Assembly: GCA_965178125.1 (NCBI GenBank)
Contig: OZ237753.1
Span: 496,001-560,000, forward strand
Length of the DNA stretch: 64,000 nt
Source of the DNA: Bilabrum cf. latius
Taxonomy: Eukaryota; Bigyra: Bicosoecida; Bigyra; Bicosoecida
Direction: 5' to 3'
In this document: positions 32,185 to 47,100 of the stretch, one piece after another
Numbering within the stretch: the first letter of the stretch is position 1
Layout of the letters: each line of letters starts with the position of its first letter
Notes under the pieces: generated by a model
Told to the model about the DNA's origin: nothing
The model's database searches: none
Seen by the model: only the letters and a program-made list of their open reading frames with translations
Translations under genes and position numbers: made by a program

Positions 32185-35100
32185 ATGTATACACTTTTCA
32201 TGGCTGTGATGCTAGGGTGTCTGTCCGCAAATGCGTCTTTAACTCGACAAAGGCATGACGACAACAGCCCATGGAAATGGCCTCAATGGCTTGCAGGTGT
32301 CGTTGGACTGAACGAGCGCAGCGAAGTCAACATGCGAATTGAAGCAGATTCAAGTGATAGTTCCTGCACTTCGATCGATGGGTGCCTCGCAGAGGCAGCT
32401 TACCTGCTCGGTTCACCTCCCCCAGGTTCGTCGCGGGGCCGCGACTCTGGTTCACCTGAGAGACCCATACCCGCAAAATCTCAAACTAGCGCTGCGCCGA
32501 GGCATTTGCAGACTTCACCAAACCCCTCGCCATCCCCTGCAGGGCCTGCGGTTGTCCGCAGCGCTGCCAAGATTGCGCACGGAGTGGGTGGCGCCGGAGC
32601 CCCATCTCTGTAGAACTCCGACATATTCGGGGAGTCTGCTGCATCCATTTCTGACGTGGACGGTGACGGGATTCCTGATGTGGCAGTTGGAGCGTTCTTT
32701 GCGGACGACGGGGCGACTGATTCTGGCTCGCTGTGGGTGCTGCTGATGAACAGCGACGGCACGGTCAGGGCCTCGCAGGAGATCTCGAGCACGCAGGGCG
32801 GGGCCAGCTACACGGCGTCAGCATCCGGCCGATTAGGCTACAGCGTGTCCCACCTGGTGCAGTCCTGGGCCGAGAGCGAGCACCCTGGGCTGACCAGGCT
32901 CGTAGCTGGCGAGCCGGGTCACAGCGGTGGCGGGCGCGTGCTTGTGTTCCAGTTGAATCCAGATGCCACCGTGAACAGCACGCAGGTGATCAGCAGCGGC
33001 GTGGGTGGTCTGCCACCTGGTACCACGTCGAGCGGTGACGAGTTTGGGAGCGGTGTGTCCGGCCTCGTGGGCGACGTTGACAGCGACAACTACAACGATG
33101 TGCTGGTGGTGGCTCGGTCCGCAGACGCAGGCGGAACCGACCTGGGTTCTCTGTTTGTGCTGTACATGAATGGAGACGACACCGTACGAGCCGTATCCAG
33201 GATCAGTCAGGCTACTGGGGAGGGGCTAGACGTGCTGTCTCCGTCTCGGCAGCACCCGAGAGCCGTGACCGTGATACCTCCTCGCACGGTTGATGCAGAA
33301 TCTGACGTAGTCATTGGGTTTCCTACTCTTCAGATCGCCGTGCTTTTCTCGCTCGATCCCAACGGTGGGGTGAACAGCACAGTGCACGTGATTGGGGATG
33401 GGCTGGGCGGCATGCCCAGCGCCTCGATCGCGAGTGAGTCTGCATTCGGATACTCCATTGGCTCGATTGGCGACACCGATGGTGACGAAGTCTTCGATAT
33501 CGCAATTGGAGCACCGGCTGACACCACCGGTGGCATTGACAGCGGCGCCGTGTACATCCTGTACATGGCTGAGCACAACGCAACCGATCCAGTGCGTGAC
33601 TTCACCAAGCTGACTAGGCTGACATCGGGCCTGAGTGGGATAGTCCAGGCAGGAGGGCACCTGCGCGTGGGTGGCTTCAATAGCGACATCGACGGGGACG
33701 GGCGCGTGGATTTAATAGTTGGCATGGCTCTGGATGACACGGGTGGGACCAACCGCGGTGCCATCGTGGTGGCACTCATGGGTGGCTCTGTTGCTAGTTC
33801 TAGCCCGACACCGTCCTCAAGCCCATCAACGAGCCCGACACCTAGTACATCACTAAGTCCCGCTGCAGCCGGCGATATCGTGCGTGTGACTGAGGTCGGT
33901 AGTGGGCTGAGTGGCTTTCCCAGCGGACTTGTGGATGCTGACGATTGGCTGGGCTTTCGTCTGCAGGGCATCGGGGATTTGGACGGGAATGGAGTGCCTG
34001 ATCTGGCTGTTGGAGCGACGTACGACGACGACGGTGCCACGAATGCTGGGGCCGTGTACGTGGTGTTCCTGCAGTTGGACAGCAGCGTGAAGCGCGTGCA
34101 GAAGATCTCGTCGCTCTCTGGTGGGTTAAACGAGACGCTTCAAGCTGCAGCAGATTTTGGGTTCTCTCTTGGCACTCTGCATCAGCCGTACGGCGACGAT
34201 CCAGAGCTCACTAGGCTGCTGGTGGGGCAATGGGATGCGACCATCGGGGCGGCGTCACGAGCCGGTCGCGTGTGGGTGCTCCGGCTTTGGCCCGATGGCA
34301 CCGTGGCACATGCGCAGCCTATTGATGGCCTGCAGGGCGGGCTGGAGAATACGGACTTCCACGACAACGATGATAAGAATTTTGGGTTTGACGTGATTGG
34401 TGACATCGGTGATTTGGATGGTGACTCGATCAACGACATCGCCGCAGGCGCTCCTGACGCGCAAGGTGTATCTTCTAGCGATGGTGCGGTGTACATTTTG
34501 TTCATGCGCCCAAACGACACGGCCCGCGCGTACAGCAAACTCTCGAGGGCAGCAACAGACGGGCTGAGTGCCTTGTCAGGTTATGACGGGATTGGTCGCA
34601 GTCTTGCGGCAATGCCTGTGTTTGATCCGAACAGCACTGCAGTTCTGCAGATTTGCATCACCGATGGTACCGTATCGCGGGTGGCAATAGCGCAGATCGA
34701 CTTGACCGGATCTGTGTTGGGAGGTAGTTCTGTCGTGTAGCTGGGCCGTGGTGTTGGCGGGATCTCGACTGGGGATGTGCAGTCCTCTAGCGGCTTCGGT
34801 GCTGATGTAGAGTATTTGGGAGCTATGGACCAGTCGGGGCAAGTGGTGCTGGCGGTCGGTGCCAATGGTGATGATTCTGGTGATGGCACCAACGGGGGCG
34901 CTGTATTCCTGCTGTTCCTGGATCCGCTTGCCGCTGATCCAATGCAGCCTGTGCAGCGGGTGGTGGCGATCAACACCGCCCATCCGCTCATTGACCCCCT
35001 GACAGGTGGTGGTGAGCAGCTGCAGTCGATTGCGCTTCTTGGTGATGTGGATGGGGACGGTCGCAATGACTTGGCGCTAGGCATGCCTGGAGAGACAGTG

Positions 35101-38100
35101 GGATCTACTGAGGACGGCGCGTTTCTGATTGCCATCATGGGCGGGTTGGTGCCTAGCCCGAGCCCATCGCCTTCCCCCACACCCACCAGTAGTCCAACAC
35201 CTAGTATCACGGCCTCGACGAGCCCTACCCCTAGTACATCACCAAGTCCCGCTGCAGCCGGTGAGATAGTGCGTGTGACTGAGGTAGGTAGTGGGCTGAG
35301 TGGCTTTCCCTCCGGCCTCGTGGGATCAGGAGATGATCTGGGCTCTCGTTTGCATGGCATCGGCGATCTAGACGGGGATGGCGTGCCCGACCTGGCTGTT
35401 GGAGCGAGGTATAATGACGATGGAAACTCAAACGCTGGGGCCGTGTATGTGGTGTTCCTGCAGTCAGACAGCATGGTGAAGCGCGTGCAGAAGATCTCGT
35501 CGCTCTCTGGTGGGTTGAATGAGACTTTGGCCTCAAGCGGGGAATTCGGAAGGTCGGTGGGCACCCTGGTATAGCCCAATGGAGATGATCCCCACTTGCT
35601 CCGGCTGCTGGTGGGACAGCCGAGAGTAACCATCGGGACTGCATCGGAAGCTGGCCGAATGTGGGTGCTCCGGCTGTGGCCCGATGGCACCGTGGCACAT
35701 GCGCAGCCTATCGATGGCCTGCAGGGCGGGCTGGAGCATACCGACTTCCACGATAATGTTGATAAGCTGTTTGGTCTCTCCTTTGCGGGCGATATCGGAG
35801 ACCTCGATGGGGACCAGCTAAATGACGTGGCGGTGGGAGCGCCTAACGCCAGAGGAGCTGGTAGTGACGATGGTGCTGTTTATGTACTCTTTATGCGCGC
35901 CAACGACACAGCGAAAGGGTATTCAAAGCTATCAAGAGCTAGCACGGATGGGTTGAGCGCCCTAGGATCGAGCTATGTCGGTATTGGACGAAGCCTGACT
36001 GTATTGCCGGTATTTGATCCGAACAGCACAGCGGTTGCGCAGCTGGCAATCGGAGACGTAGCTGCAGAGCGAGTAATTTTGGTCAGCATTGGTAAAGGTG
36101 GGACCGTGACTCCGGAGAGTGATTTAGTGAGGATAGGCCGCGGAGCGGGTGGCTTATCTACAAGCGACGTGTCATCCTCTTCGCAGTTTGGCTCTGACGT
36201 GGAATACCTGGGTACAATAGGTGAATCTGGTCAGCATCTCCTGGCTGTCGGTGCGAGTGAGGACGACTCGGGCGATAACACCAACGGAGGCGCCATCTTC
36301 CTGGTTTTTCTGGATCCGGATGCATCTGATCCGCTTGAGCCTGCCGTGGGCGTGGTGGAGATCAACATTGCCCATCCGCTTATTGACCCTCTGACTGGTG
36401 GTGGTGAGCAGCTGCAGTCGATTGCGCTGCTGGGCGATGTGGACGGCGACGGTCGCAATGATCTGGCGCTGGGCATGCCTAGAGAGACAGTGGAGTCCTC
36501 TGGAGACGGGGCGTTCCTGATCGCGATCATGGGAGGGTCGGTGCCTAGCCCAAGCCCCAGTCCATCTACCACCCCATCGGTGACTCCTTCGCCAACGCCA
36601 ACCCCCTCCCAATCGCCCACGCCGACTGTCACGCCGAGCGCGACGCCCAGCCCTGCGAGTGCCGGGGTCGTGGTGAGCTCATCTTTGATCGCTCAAAACA
36701 TCGGTGGTTTCTAGCCGGCTTCCCTATCGAATGAGGCGTGGTTCGGTAGGAACCCGGTGGGAATAGGAGACATCGACGGAGATGGTGTGCAGGACATTGC
36801 AGTCAGTGCCCCGACGGCGAACAGTCCCAACACAGACTCTGGGGCGGCATGGGTGTTTCTCATGCACCTGAACGGGACGGTCAAGAGCCAGCAGGAAATT
36901 TCTGGGAATGTCGCGGGCATCGGATTTTCGTCATCTAGCAACGCCTGGCTTGGTTGGTCCATTTCTAGACTGGATTAGCCGAGCGGTGATTCCCCGGAGC
37001 TACCGCGCCTGGTTGTCGGGGAACACTCGTACGACGTAGGGTCTGAAAATGCGGGTCGCTTCCACATTTTTCGACTGAATCCAGATGCAACCATCAATCA
37101 CACACAAACCGTTCAGGACGGGGTGGGTGGTCTCCCCGCAGGCACAGCAACAGTCGCAGATAGATTTGCAATCAGTGTTTCTGGCAAGGTCGGCGATGTG
37201 GACGGCGACGGGTACAACGACCTTCTAGTTGGATAGAGGGAGGCAGATCTTGGGGGCACAGGCAGGGGTGCGCTTTTCGTGCTTTTCATGAACGGAGACG
37301 ACACTGTCAGGGCACTAAATCGCATCAGCCAGGCCACAGGGGAGGGTCTGGACGTGCTGTCTCCGTCACTTCCGGAGGTAGCCGCGTCGATTGCAGTGAT
37401 ACCCCCTCGAACTAGCGGCGCTATATCTGATGTCCTGCTGGGCAGCAGCGGAAACAAGGCTATTCTATTCTCTTTGAACAATGCTGGTGATGTCAACAGT
37501 ACTGTGCACGTGATTGCAGACGGTGAAGGTGGCATGCCATCCGGCTCGATTGCGTCCGGGTCTGCCTTTGGTGATCCCGTCGGCTCCCTGGGCGACGTGG
37601 ATGGGGATGACATCGACGATGTCATCGTGTCGGCTAGGGATGATAATACTGGTGGAACAGAAAGTGGCGTGCTGTTCATCCTGTTCATGGCCTCCTTCAA
37701 TAGCAGCGATCCCGTGCGAGACTTCGTCAAGCTGTCCGTACTATCGCCAGGCCTGAGCGGTATAGTTCCCACCGGCGGGAAAATGCGAGCAGGCAGTGAG
37801 AATGTGGACATAGATGGAGACGGGCGCGTGGATCTACTACTTGGCTTTGCAGTCGCAGACACAACCGGCACTGGTCGTGGCGCAATGGCGGTGGCATTCA
37901 TGGGCGGGCTAGTGGCGAGCGCAAGTCCCACTCCATCTGTGACACCGTCTATCTCGCCCACGCCCTCGCCTTCAGCCTCGCCTGCTGGACCAGGGGTAGT
38001 TCGGAGCGCGGTAAGAATTGCGCACGGGGAAGGAGGCGCCGGTGCACCTTCATTTGAGAACTTTGACTTCTTCGGGCACGCTATTTCGGCTGTAGGTGAC

Positions 38101-41100
38101 ATAAATGGCGATGGGACTCCAGATGTTGCCGTGAGTGCTCGCGGTGGCGACGACGGCGCGGCAGACTCTGGTTCACTGTGGGTGTTGCTGATGAATAGCG
38201 ACGGTACGGTTTCGTCGTCGTAGGAGCTATCCAGTACGCAGGGTGGTGCTAGCTTTACGGCTGCTACAGGAAACGATTTTGGTGTTGCTGTTTCAATGCT
38301 TTTGTGCAGCCCGAAGGCAGCCGTGTGTTTTCCTCGGCTGGTAGTAGGCGATCCCGGGCACATTGGAGGCGGTCGTGTGTTCATTTTTAGAATGAATTCT
38401 GACGCCACAGTGGATGCCACTTTTGTAATCGAGAACGGGGTGGGCGGACTGCCGCCAGATACGAACACTGCAGACAATTATTTTGGCGGCGCTGTGAGTG
38501 GGCTTGTCGGAGATGTTGATAACGATGGCTACAGCGACGTGCTAGTATCCGCAAGCTATGCTGACGATGGAGGAACAGATCTTGGTGCTCTGTTTGTGCT
38601 GCTAATGAAAGGCGATAATAGTGTGCGGGAGGTGAATCGCATTAGCCAGGCCAGCGGGAAGGGCCTGGACGGACTGTCACCGACTCGGCCACTGCTAGGT
38701 CAGTCGATATGCGTACTACCGCCTCGATCTGATGGTGCTGTAGCGGATGTGCTGCTTGGGTCAGGGCCGCAAGAAGTAATTGTTGTTTTTTCGCTAATTT
38801 CTAACGCTACGGTGTATGGTTCTGTACACGTCATCGGAGACGGGCTGGGGGGCATGCCCAGCGAGTCCATTTCTAGCGGTTCTGGCTTCGCGGAGGTAAT
38901 CGGTGCCGGTGGAGACGCAAATGGCGACGGGATTGTTGATATGGTTGTTGGTGCTCCGTATGATGATGATGGCGGCCTGGACAGCGGCGCAGTGTATATC
39001 CTGTACATGGCTGCGCACAACGCTACTGACCCTGTGCGTGAATACACCAAGCTGACAAGGCTAACAACGGGCCTGAGCGGGGTGGTGCAGGTCACAGGGC
39101 ACATGAGATCAGCAACACACAATGCAGACATTGATGGAGATGGCCGCATAGATCTAGTGCTGGGTATTCCCTTGGATGATACGGTCGGGACTGATCGCGG
39201 GGCAGCTGTAGTGGTGTTCATGGGGGGCTCCGTTGCTAGTTCTAGCCCGACCCCTAGTGTGACCCCGTCTGTAACTCCATCCGTCACGCCTTCAACCAGC
39301 CCAGTCGCTGCCGGCGATGTCGTCCGGTCTGTCGCCATTCGAGACGGCCAGGCCGGGCTGCCTTCAGGTGTGCACTTGGGATGGGACTATTTCGGGGACG
39401 GTGTGGCGAGCCTGGGTGATCTTGATCAAGACGGCATGCCTGACATCGCTGTCGGTGCACCGGGGACAGGCATGGATGCCGTTGACAACTTAGGTACTGT
39501 GTTTGTGCTGTATCTGCACCGGAACGGGACGGTAAAGAGTCATGTTGAGATTGGGGCTGGCCAGGAATCGAGCGGGTTTGACTTCGAGCCCAGTGAACTT
39601 GGGGAGGGATGGTTCGGTGCAAACCTGGTGGCGATGGATCAACCAGCTGGGGACGAGGGCCAGCTGGTGCGGCTGGTGGTGGGTCAGCCACAATTCGACA
39701 GTGCATCGGTGAATGCTGGCCGGATCTGGGTGCTACGACTGCTTCCCAATGCGACAGTGGCGCATCACCAGCGGATCGGTCAGGGAGAGGGCGGCTTGCC
39801 ATCCTCGCTGTTTGAGCCGGCATCGCTGTTTGGCGAGGGCCTCGCTACTCTTGGGGACGTGGATGGGGATGCGCTGAATGACTTGGCCGTAGGAATGCAT
39901 TTGGACGATGCGGCTGGATTGAACGATGGCAGTGTTCACATCCTGCTGATGGCTGCAGATGACACGGTGAGGTCTCACTCACGGATCAGCCGGGCTGCAG
40001 GCGAGGGCTTGCAGGGCCTGTCTCTGTCTCATCAGTTTCTTGGGTAGGCTGTTGCTGCGCTGTCTCCTGCTGGGACTAGTGCAGGCCCCGTGGACATTGC
40101 CATGTCGCTTCCTCCGTCCGACATGATCGTGCTGCTTCCACTCAACAGCAGTGGATAGGCAGGCGGCAATTGGTCGGTGATTGCAGATGGACGAGGAGGC
40201 GTGCCGGCTAACACGATTGCAGTTGACTCAAAGTTCGGTATTAGCATGGCAAGCATCGGGGACATCAACGGTGACGGGCATGAGGACCTGGCCGTGGGGG
40301 CCAATGAGGACAGCACGAATAACTACAAGCAGGGTTCTTTGTTCCTGCTGTTTCTGGACCGCCGCAATGTCACCTTGGAGCCAGTGGTGGGCATCAGTCG
40401 TCTTGGGAGCAGCTCAAGTGGCCTGGGGAGTGGAATCGTGACTACGGGTATGAGATTTGGGTCTGGCATTGCAAACGTGGGCGATCTGGATGGAGACGGC
40501 ACAACTGATTTGGTTGTAGGCGGCCAATCCGGGGGCACGCAGTTTGCAGGTGCGGTGGTGGTGATGTTCATGGGGGGCGTGCAGCCGTCTGTGAGCCCAA
40601 CTCCGAGCACCACTCCATCATCTTCCCCGAGTCTCTCGCCAACGCCAAGCATCACAGCATCAGGCACCCCTGAGCCTACGACTACCGCGACAGCAACTCC
40701 GACATCCAGCGAGACACCATCTCCAACTCCCAGTCACACTCCCACTCCCACTTCTACCGCGAGCCCGTCAAGCAGTCCGACGTCTGGCACCACTCCATCC
40801 GTGTCCCCGACAGCCTCCAGCACGCCCAGTCCTGCTGCACCCGGGACCGTGCTCGGTCAGCAAACGATCGGCGGATCCACGGGCGGCGCCCCGTCTACTG
40901 TGGCTGTGGTACAGGGCGCCTTTGGGTCTTCCATGGCGAACCTCGGGGACATCGATGGGGATGGTGTGGAGGACCTTGCTGTGTCTGCTACTGGGACTGG
41001 GACTGAGTCTCCTGGCTTGGTGGCGGTGTTCCGCATGGCGGCCAACGGAACCGTCAAAGCGAGCTTCGTGATGGACTCGGACTCTGGCTTGCTGGGCTTG

Positions 41101-44100
41101 TCGGGTGACACTGGGGTGACGATGGAGGGTGCCCGGCTGGGAGCAATACGGCAGCCGCTGGGCGATGATCCCGATCTGGTGCGTCTGCTTGTTGGCCAAC
41201 CCAAGGGAGGCACGGCCAACCCTGAAGGCAGGCTGTGGGTGGTTCGACTGCAGCCGAATGGTATGCACAAGAGCCATGTGATCATCGGGGCTGACGGCGA
41301 GGGCGGCTTTGAAGGCTTTGCGGATGCACTGACATCGCTGGGCGGTGGCGTGACTGGCGATGCAGGGGATGTGGATGGTGATGGGCTGCATGACATAGTG
41401 CTGGGCGGGCCTGGGTACCGGCTGATCTACGTCTTGTTCATGCGCGCGAATGACACTGTGCGCTCCTTTACTCGACTGAGCCCAGCAGCGGGGGAGGGCT
41501 TCGATGCACCTGGGCTGCCGCTTCTGAGTCTGGGCACATCCATGTCAGCGCTGCCTCCTTTCGATGGGGCGGGCCCTGTGGATCTGGTGCTGGGCGCGCC
41601 TGGGAGCGATGCTGTGTTGCTGGCTCCCCTGGGTCGGGATGGGGCGTTGAGGACTGACGGGGACGCACGCATCGTGCAGATCTCGAATGGGAAGGGAGGA
41701 GTGTAGGACGGCTCTGTGTCGCAAGGGTCGTTCTTCGGCTTCGCCGTGCAGTCTGCTGGTGACATGGATGGTGATGGCCAGTACGACCTGGCTGTGGGGG
41801 CTCCATTGGATGCAGGAGGGGGCACGGACAGAGGCGTGGTATATTTGCTGTTTCTGGATCGGTCCAATGGCACAACAGTGCCTGTACAGAGTCACCAGGT
41901 GATAGGCAGTGCGACATCTGGATTCCTGTCTCGGCTGGTGTCCGACTTCGATACGTTCGGAGCCTCGGTGGCGGTGATGCCTGACCTGAATGGGGATGGA
42001 CGGAGCGACCTGGTGATCGGCCGGCCGGGCTCCACGGTAGGCGCGCAGTTCAGCGGATCAGTGGAGGTGGTGTTCCTGAGCGCAGCCTTTCCAAGCGCCA
42101 CACCATCTGCATCGCCATCAGTCTCTATCACAGCCAGTCCATCGGCCTCCAGCTCATAGTCAGTACAACCATCCAGCACGCCTAGCAGTACGCCAGGACC
42201 AGATCCGATAGTTTCAGCATCTGTGACATCTGGCTCATATCTGCTGGACTACTGCGATGGCATGGTAGAGTTGTCGGCTACAGGCAGCAGGGTGGTGGCC
42301 CATGGCAGCGGGCAAGGCTTGCGGTACGAATGGTTCGTGGGCGTGCATCCCAGCTCGCCAGATGCGGGGTCTGCAGATGTGCGGCTAGCCGTGGCTCGGC
42401 TGGCATCTGTACTGCAAGGCCTTGCATCTGTGCCGAGCTTTGCGAGCAGTGATGCACTGGTGCTGCCAGTAGTGGCCGCATCGGACGCAAGCCAGCGCAA
42501 CTTGCAGGCAGCACAGGCGCTGGATGCTTCTTTGCTGGCACTGCCACGAGTGGGCCTGGGGCAGCGTGTGGTGTTCGAGGTCAAGCTGCGTGCAAGGGAC
42601 GCGAGTCGGGGATTGGACTCGAGCAGCCCCCTTGGGATCAGCACTCGGGGCAGCATTGCGTCCTTGGCTGTGACGAGCGTAGGTGCGCCTCGACCAGTGC
42701 TGACCCCGCGCAATACTAGTGCTGTTGTGGCAGGCCGCACACAGAAGCTGTAGCTTGGGCCCCAGCCTGAGATGTGCGGATCTACGGGAGCGCAAGTGCC
42801 TGCTGGGAGCCGACTAGCGCTTGCATTCGACTGGGTGCAAGTGGCCTCTGTGCAGGACAGGGCGCTGGCTCTGGATCCGTCAAGGCTGGTATCTGTCGGG
42901 TCTGGATCGCTTGTATCACGGTCAGTGGTAAGAGGATACACGGATGTGACCTCTTACTTGACTGGTGTGCAGGATGGGCTAGGGCAGCCTTCCTCCAGCC
43001 CCATGCCGTCAAGCACTCCGAGCGCTCCTGGTGGGTAGGTCGGTGGTCTTGGCGGCCCCGGCTTCGATGATCCCATCAATGGTCCTAACACTAGAGTCCG
43101 AAGGTCTCGAACGCTCATGCAGAGCTGGTGGGATGCCATGTTTGGTACCGTTGAGGATGAAGACGCTGAAGAGTGGTCCATGAATCATGGATGTGTTGGC
43201 CAAGAGTACTGCGGCTGGGGTAGTGATGATGAATTCGGGAGTGGTGATTCACTGGTTCGACAGCCCAGCCTTCGTGATCAAATCGAGAAGGCTGGCATCG
43301 CAGCATCAGAGCTCTCTGGCCGCTGGCTATCTGCAGGATCTGACACAGCACGCACGGTTCCAGCCACAGCTGCCCAGCCATCTCGAAGGCTGGCTTCCCT
43401 TCGAGCCACTGCCCCATTCGCTGCATTCGATGTATCGAACGCCCGTGAGGATGTGGATGTACTGGGAGGCCGGGGTGCAGCCCACGATCTGTCCGCCAGT
43501 GCTTGGTTCCGTCGGTTGTCTCGAGGTGAGTCCTCGCTCGGAAGCGCCAGCTTGACCATCCCTGCCTTCGCGCTGCGGGTGCGGCACGGGTACTTGTTCG
43601 CAGTGAGGGCCACCCCTGTGCTTGTGGGTGCAGATGGGGCTGTGTAGAATGTGCTGGGCTCTGGAGAGCAGCTGGCTGAGGGTTGGAGCCTGATAGGTGT
43701 GGGTATTCGCAGATCTCAGCTGCGGATGGGCGTGAGTGGCGGAGACAGGACGGTGTCATCTGAGCTGGGCTTCAGTATGGGCGCTGGGGCGGGGCGAGGT
43801 GCCAGCACAGGCGTGGATCCTGACTTCGATACTACTGGCACTGCGCTTGATCCTGGGTATGATGTGGAGAGACAGACACCCATCCAGGTGTACCAGTGGT
43901 CGTGCGTTGCCACACCGAGTGGAGGCACGACATAGACGGCCTGTCCCGAGCTGGTGCCGGGCAATGGCTAGCCCACGACTGTGGCTTCGATTCAGATGTC
44001 GACTGCGACGGCTGCGTCGTTCGCAGGTCAGCGGCTGGTACTGTCGGTGAATGCATCATCAGGCTTGGTGACTCTGAACGAGACAGGCAGGCGAGAGCTG

Positions 44101-47100
44101 CACGCCACGACTCGCATGCTGCAATCACAGGCTCTGGCATCATCTATCGATGCAGCGACTCTGGTCACGAGCCAGACTAGCAGTCGGGTCACGGTGGCAC
44201 TGCCGGGTCTGCCCTCAGTCGAGGTGAACGCGTTGCGGACGAGACTGACTCGGCTGTCGGCAGAAGGAGGCAACACGGTGGTATCGCCATCCGTGAAGAC
44301 CGTGCTGGATGCAGTGGTGAATGGTATTGCCCCTCAGGATGCGAGGATCTCCGTGCAGGAAGAGGGCCTGACCCTGCTGTGGACGCAAGTGAGCGGGCCT
44401 GGGATTCCGGGGCTGCGACAGATGAACTCGACTGTGGCAGCTCCTGGCGGCGGTGCGATCCTGACGTCACCAACGGCCCGCAGCATGGTGCTGCGAGCGG
44501 GCGTGCTGCAGGCGGGAGCCACGTACACGTTCCGCGTGGAGTCCTCGCTGGCATCTGTGAGTGCCGAGCTGCTAGAATCTGGAGACGCGACCGTGTCCGC
44601 CGATATCACCCTTGTTGTGAACACCCCACCGCGGCCGGGTCAGGTTGAGTTGAATGGCCTGGTGGGATCCAACCGGACCATCCCGCGCGCCTTGCTGGAC
44701 ACGGTGCGTGTATCCACAGATGGATGGATCGATGCAGCGGAAGACTTCCCGCTCGAGTTCTCCTTCTTTGTGGACACCCTGGGACTGGTGGGACAGAGGG
44801 ATGCTTTCACGGCTGTGGTGTCGCCTAGCGAGATCGCGTCCATCTTGTCTAGAGCTGGCGTGATTCCGCTGCGTGGTGCCGGGCTGGAGTCGCAGCTGTC
44901 CTCAGTGCTGCCTTCGGGTCCCACTGTCGCGGGACAGCCGCCTGTGAACATGACCATCATCGCCACTGCCAGGGACCCCTCAGGTGCGCTGGGCCTGGCT
45001 GCGACGCAGATCCAGGTAGCACCGGCGCTGGACGAGTCCGAGCTGAGGAACAGCAGCGTGGTGACGAGTGCAGCGACAGATCGGCTCAACGAGGCCATCA
45101 ACAGCGCGGCATCGAGCGACCCGGGCAAGGCGCTTGTGCTGGCCGGGGCATCTGCTGGGCTGCTGAACTCGCTGGACACGAATGACACGTCGGCACAAGA
45201 GGAGGCGTCTGGCATCCGGGATCAGGTGCTGGGGCTTGTGGCAACTGTGGCTGAGACTGTGGATGTCACGGGCGAGAACATGCAGCTGGCCGCGGAGACT
45301 GCATCCTCGGCGCTGTCCACTGCCAACGCCACGACCGAGAACCAGCTCGGATCAGCGCTGAACGCCACGGAGCTGCTGCTGACTCGCCGGCTGCAGGAGG
45401 GCGACCCTGATGAGCCCTTGGACGACGGGCCGGCAGGGTCGCTGCTGCAGTCGTTGCGCGTGGCGTCGAATGCGGGAGCATCGCTGGGCGGTGGTGAGGC
45501 AGTGGCGGGCGGGGAGCGCATGTCAGACTCGTCAGGACTACTTGGTCAAGCAATGCTGCGTGGGTCGGTCCCCGGCGAGGAGCAGCGCGTGCTGACATCT
45601 GAGAGCGGGGACGGCAGCGGGATCTCGCTTGAGATGGTGGCGGGCCGTCTGGACGTGCTCGGCCTAGACACCGCAAATGTGTCGGTGGTGGCGGGCGGGG
45701 CAGATGTGTTGGGCCTGGTGGCCATCGGCAATGGGTCGGCTGCGGACTTCCGCACGTTGGCACAGCGGTATTGCAACCGGGCTGCTGGTGCGCTGGTGGG
45801 CGAGGCTGCATCCGGTGGGAATGTATCCGACAACAGCAGTACGGGTGCGACATTCGGCGTGGCACTGGTGGATCAAAGCGGCGGCGGGAGGCGGCGCATC
45901 TTGCAAGAGTCTGGCGAGGACCTGTTTGGCGGTGTGGATGCCACGGCCATGGAGTGGAAGACGGATGGCAGCGGGGTGCGGTCGCCGCATCCGACAGAGT
46001 AGGTGGATCTGCTGTCCACGCACGATGTGGGTGGAACGGATGAGAACGCCACTGTGGGCGCGGCAGTGAACCAGACAGGCGCTGACCTAGTGGAGACGAA
46101 CCGCACGTCGATCTCCACGACCGAGTCAGTGGGCGGGGGGCTGGGATCCACAGTGTCGATCGACCTGAAGGCGGCTTCGTCGGGCGGGTCTGTCGGCTTC
46201 TCCTCCGATGCGCTTGAGGTGTGCGTATTCGTGCCCAAGGCGCCTGCACCGCCTGTGCCCGATGCGCTGGTGGGCCAGGAGCTGCCTGTGGTGGCCCTGG
46301 ATGGAGACACGGGCGGGGAGCAAGCGTTCCCGAACCCGCGCGTGGAGGAGTCGGCAATCAACCTGACGCTGCCGCAGTCGTGCAGCGAGCCGCTGCTCGA
46401 GAATCAGACAGAGCAGGTGTTCGAGGTGCAGCAGGGCCTGACAGCTGCTGCATGCATCTACTGGAATCCTGATGAAGCGGCATGGCGGTCGGACGGGTGC
46501 CAGGCAGTGGCTCTGCTGGAAGGAGGCACGGTGTGTCGATGCACGCACCTGACGGACTTCGCGTCTCGCGTGGAGCTGTTGCTGCAGTCGAACAAGGAGG
46601 TGTTTGCGGTGGGCTCGCGGCCCATCACGGCAGCTGATGTGCTGGCCAATCCTGAGACGTTCATCGCCATCGGGGCCATGAGTCTGGGCGTGATCATCGC
46701 GGCTGTGGGCACGATCTGGATCGAGCAGCGAGACCGGATCCGGTTCTCTCGGCGCCTGGTGCGGGACCCCGAGATCGCTGTGGTGCGCGACATGGTGCGG
46801 CTGGAGGGCACGGCGGAGCTGCTGGGGAGCAGCCTACGCAAGTGGGAGCGGGAGGTGCTGTCCACGACGGCCGAGCGGGGAGGCAAGCCGCTGGACCGGA
46901 AGGGGGAGAACGCGGCGCATGCACAGTTGGACGAGGCACTGCGGTTCGGGAGCCAGGCCCTGGCTGCAATCAGCGGGTCAAGCGTTGCAGCCGAGCCTGA
47001 TGCCGGCAGCAAGGGCCAGGACGGGAAGGAGCTGAGCGGGCTACGGCCCCGCGTGCAGCGCCAGATGCGTCGGAACAAGGTGTCGAAAAGAAGCATCCCG

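Noticed and set aside
37113-38477. Minus-strand frame of 454 residues within the receptor
   Set aside because: Shadow of the FG-GAP repeats; Ser/Pro/Thr-rich complement without motif support. The same applies to the other long minus-strand frames in 33-60 kb.
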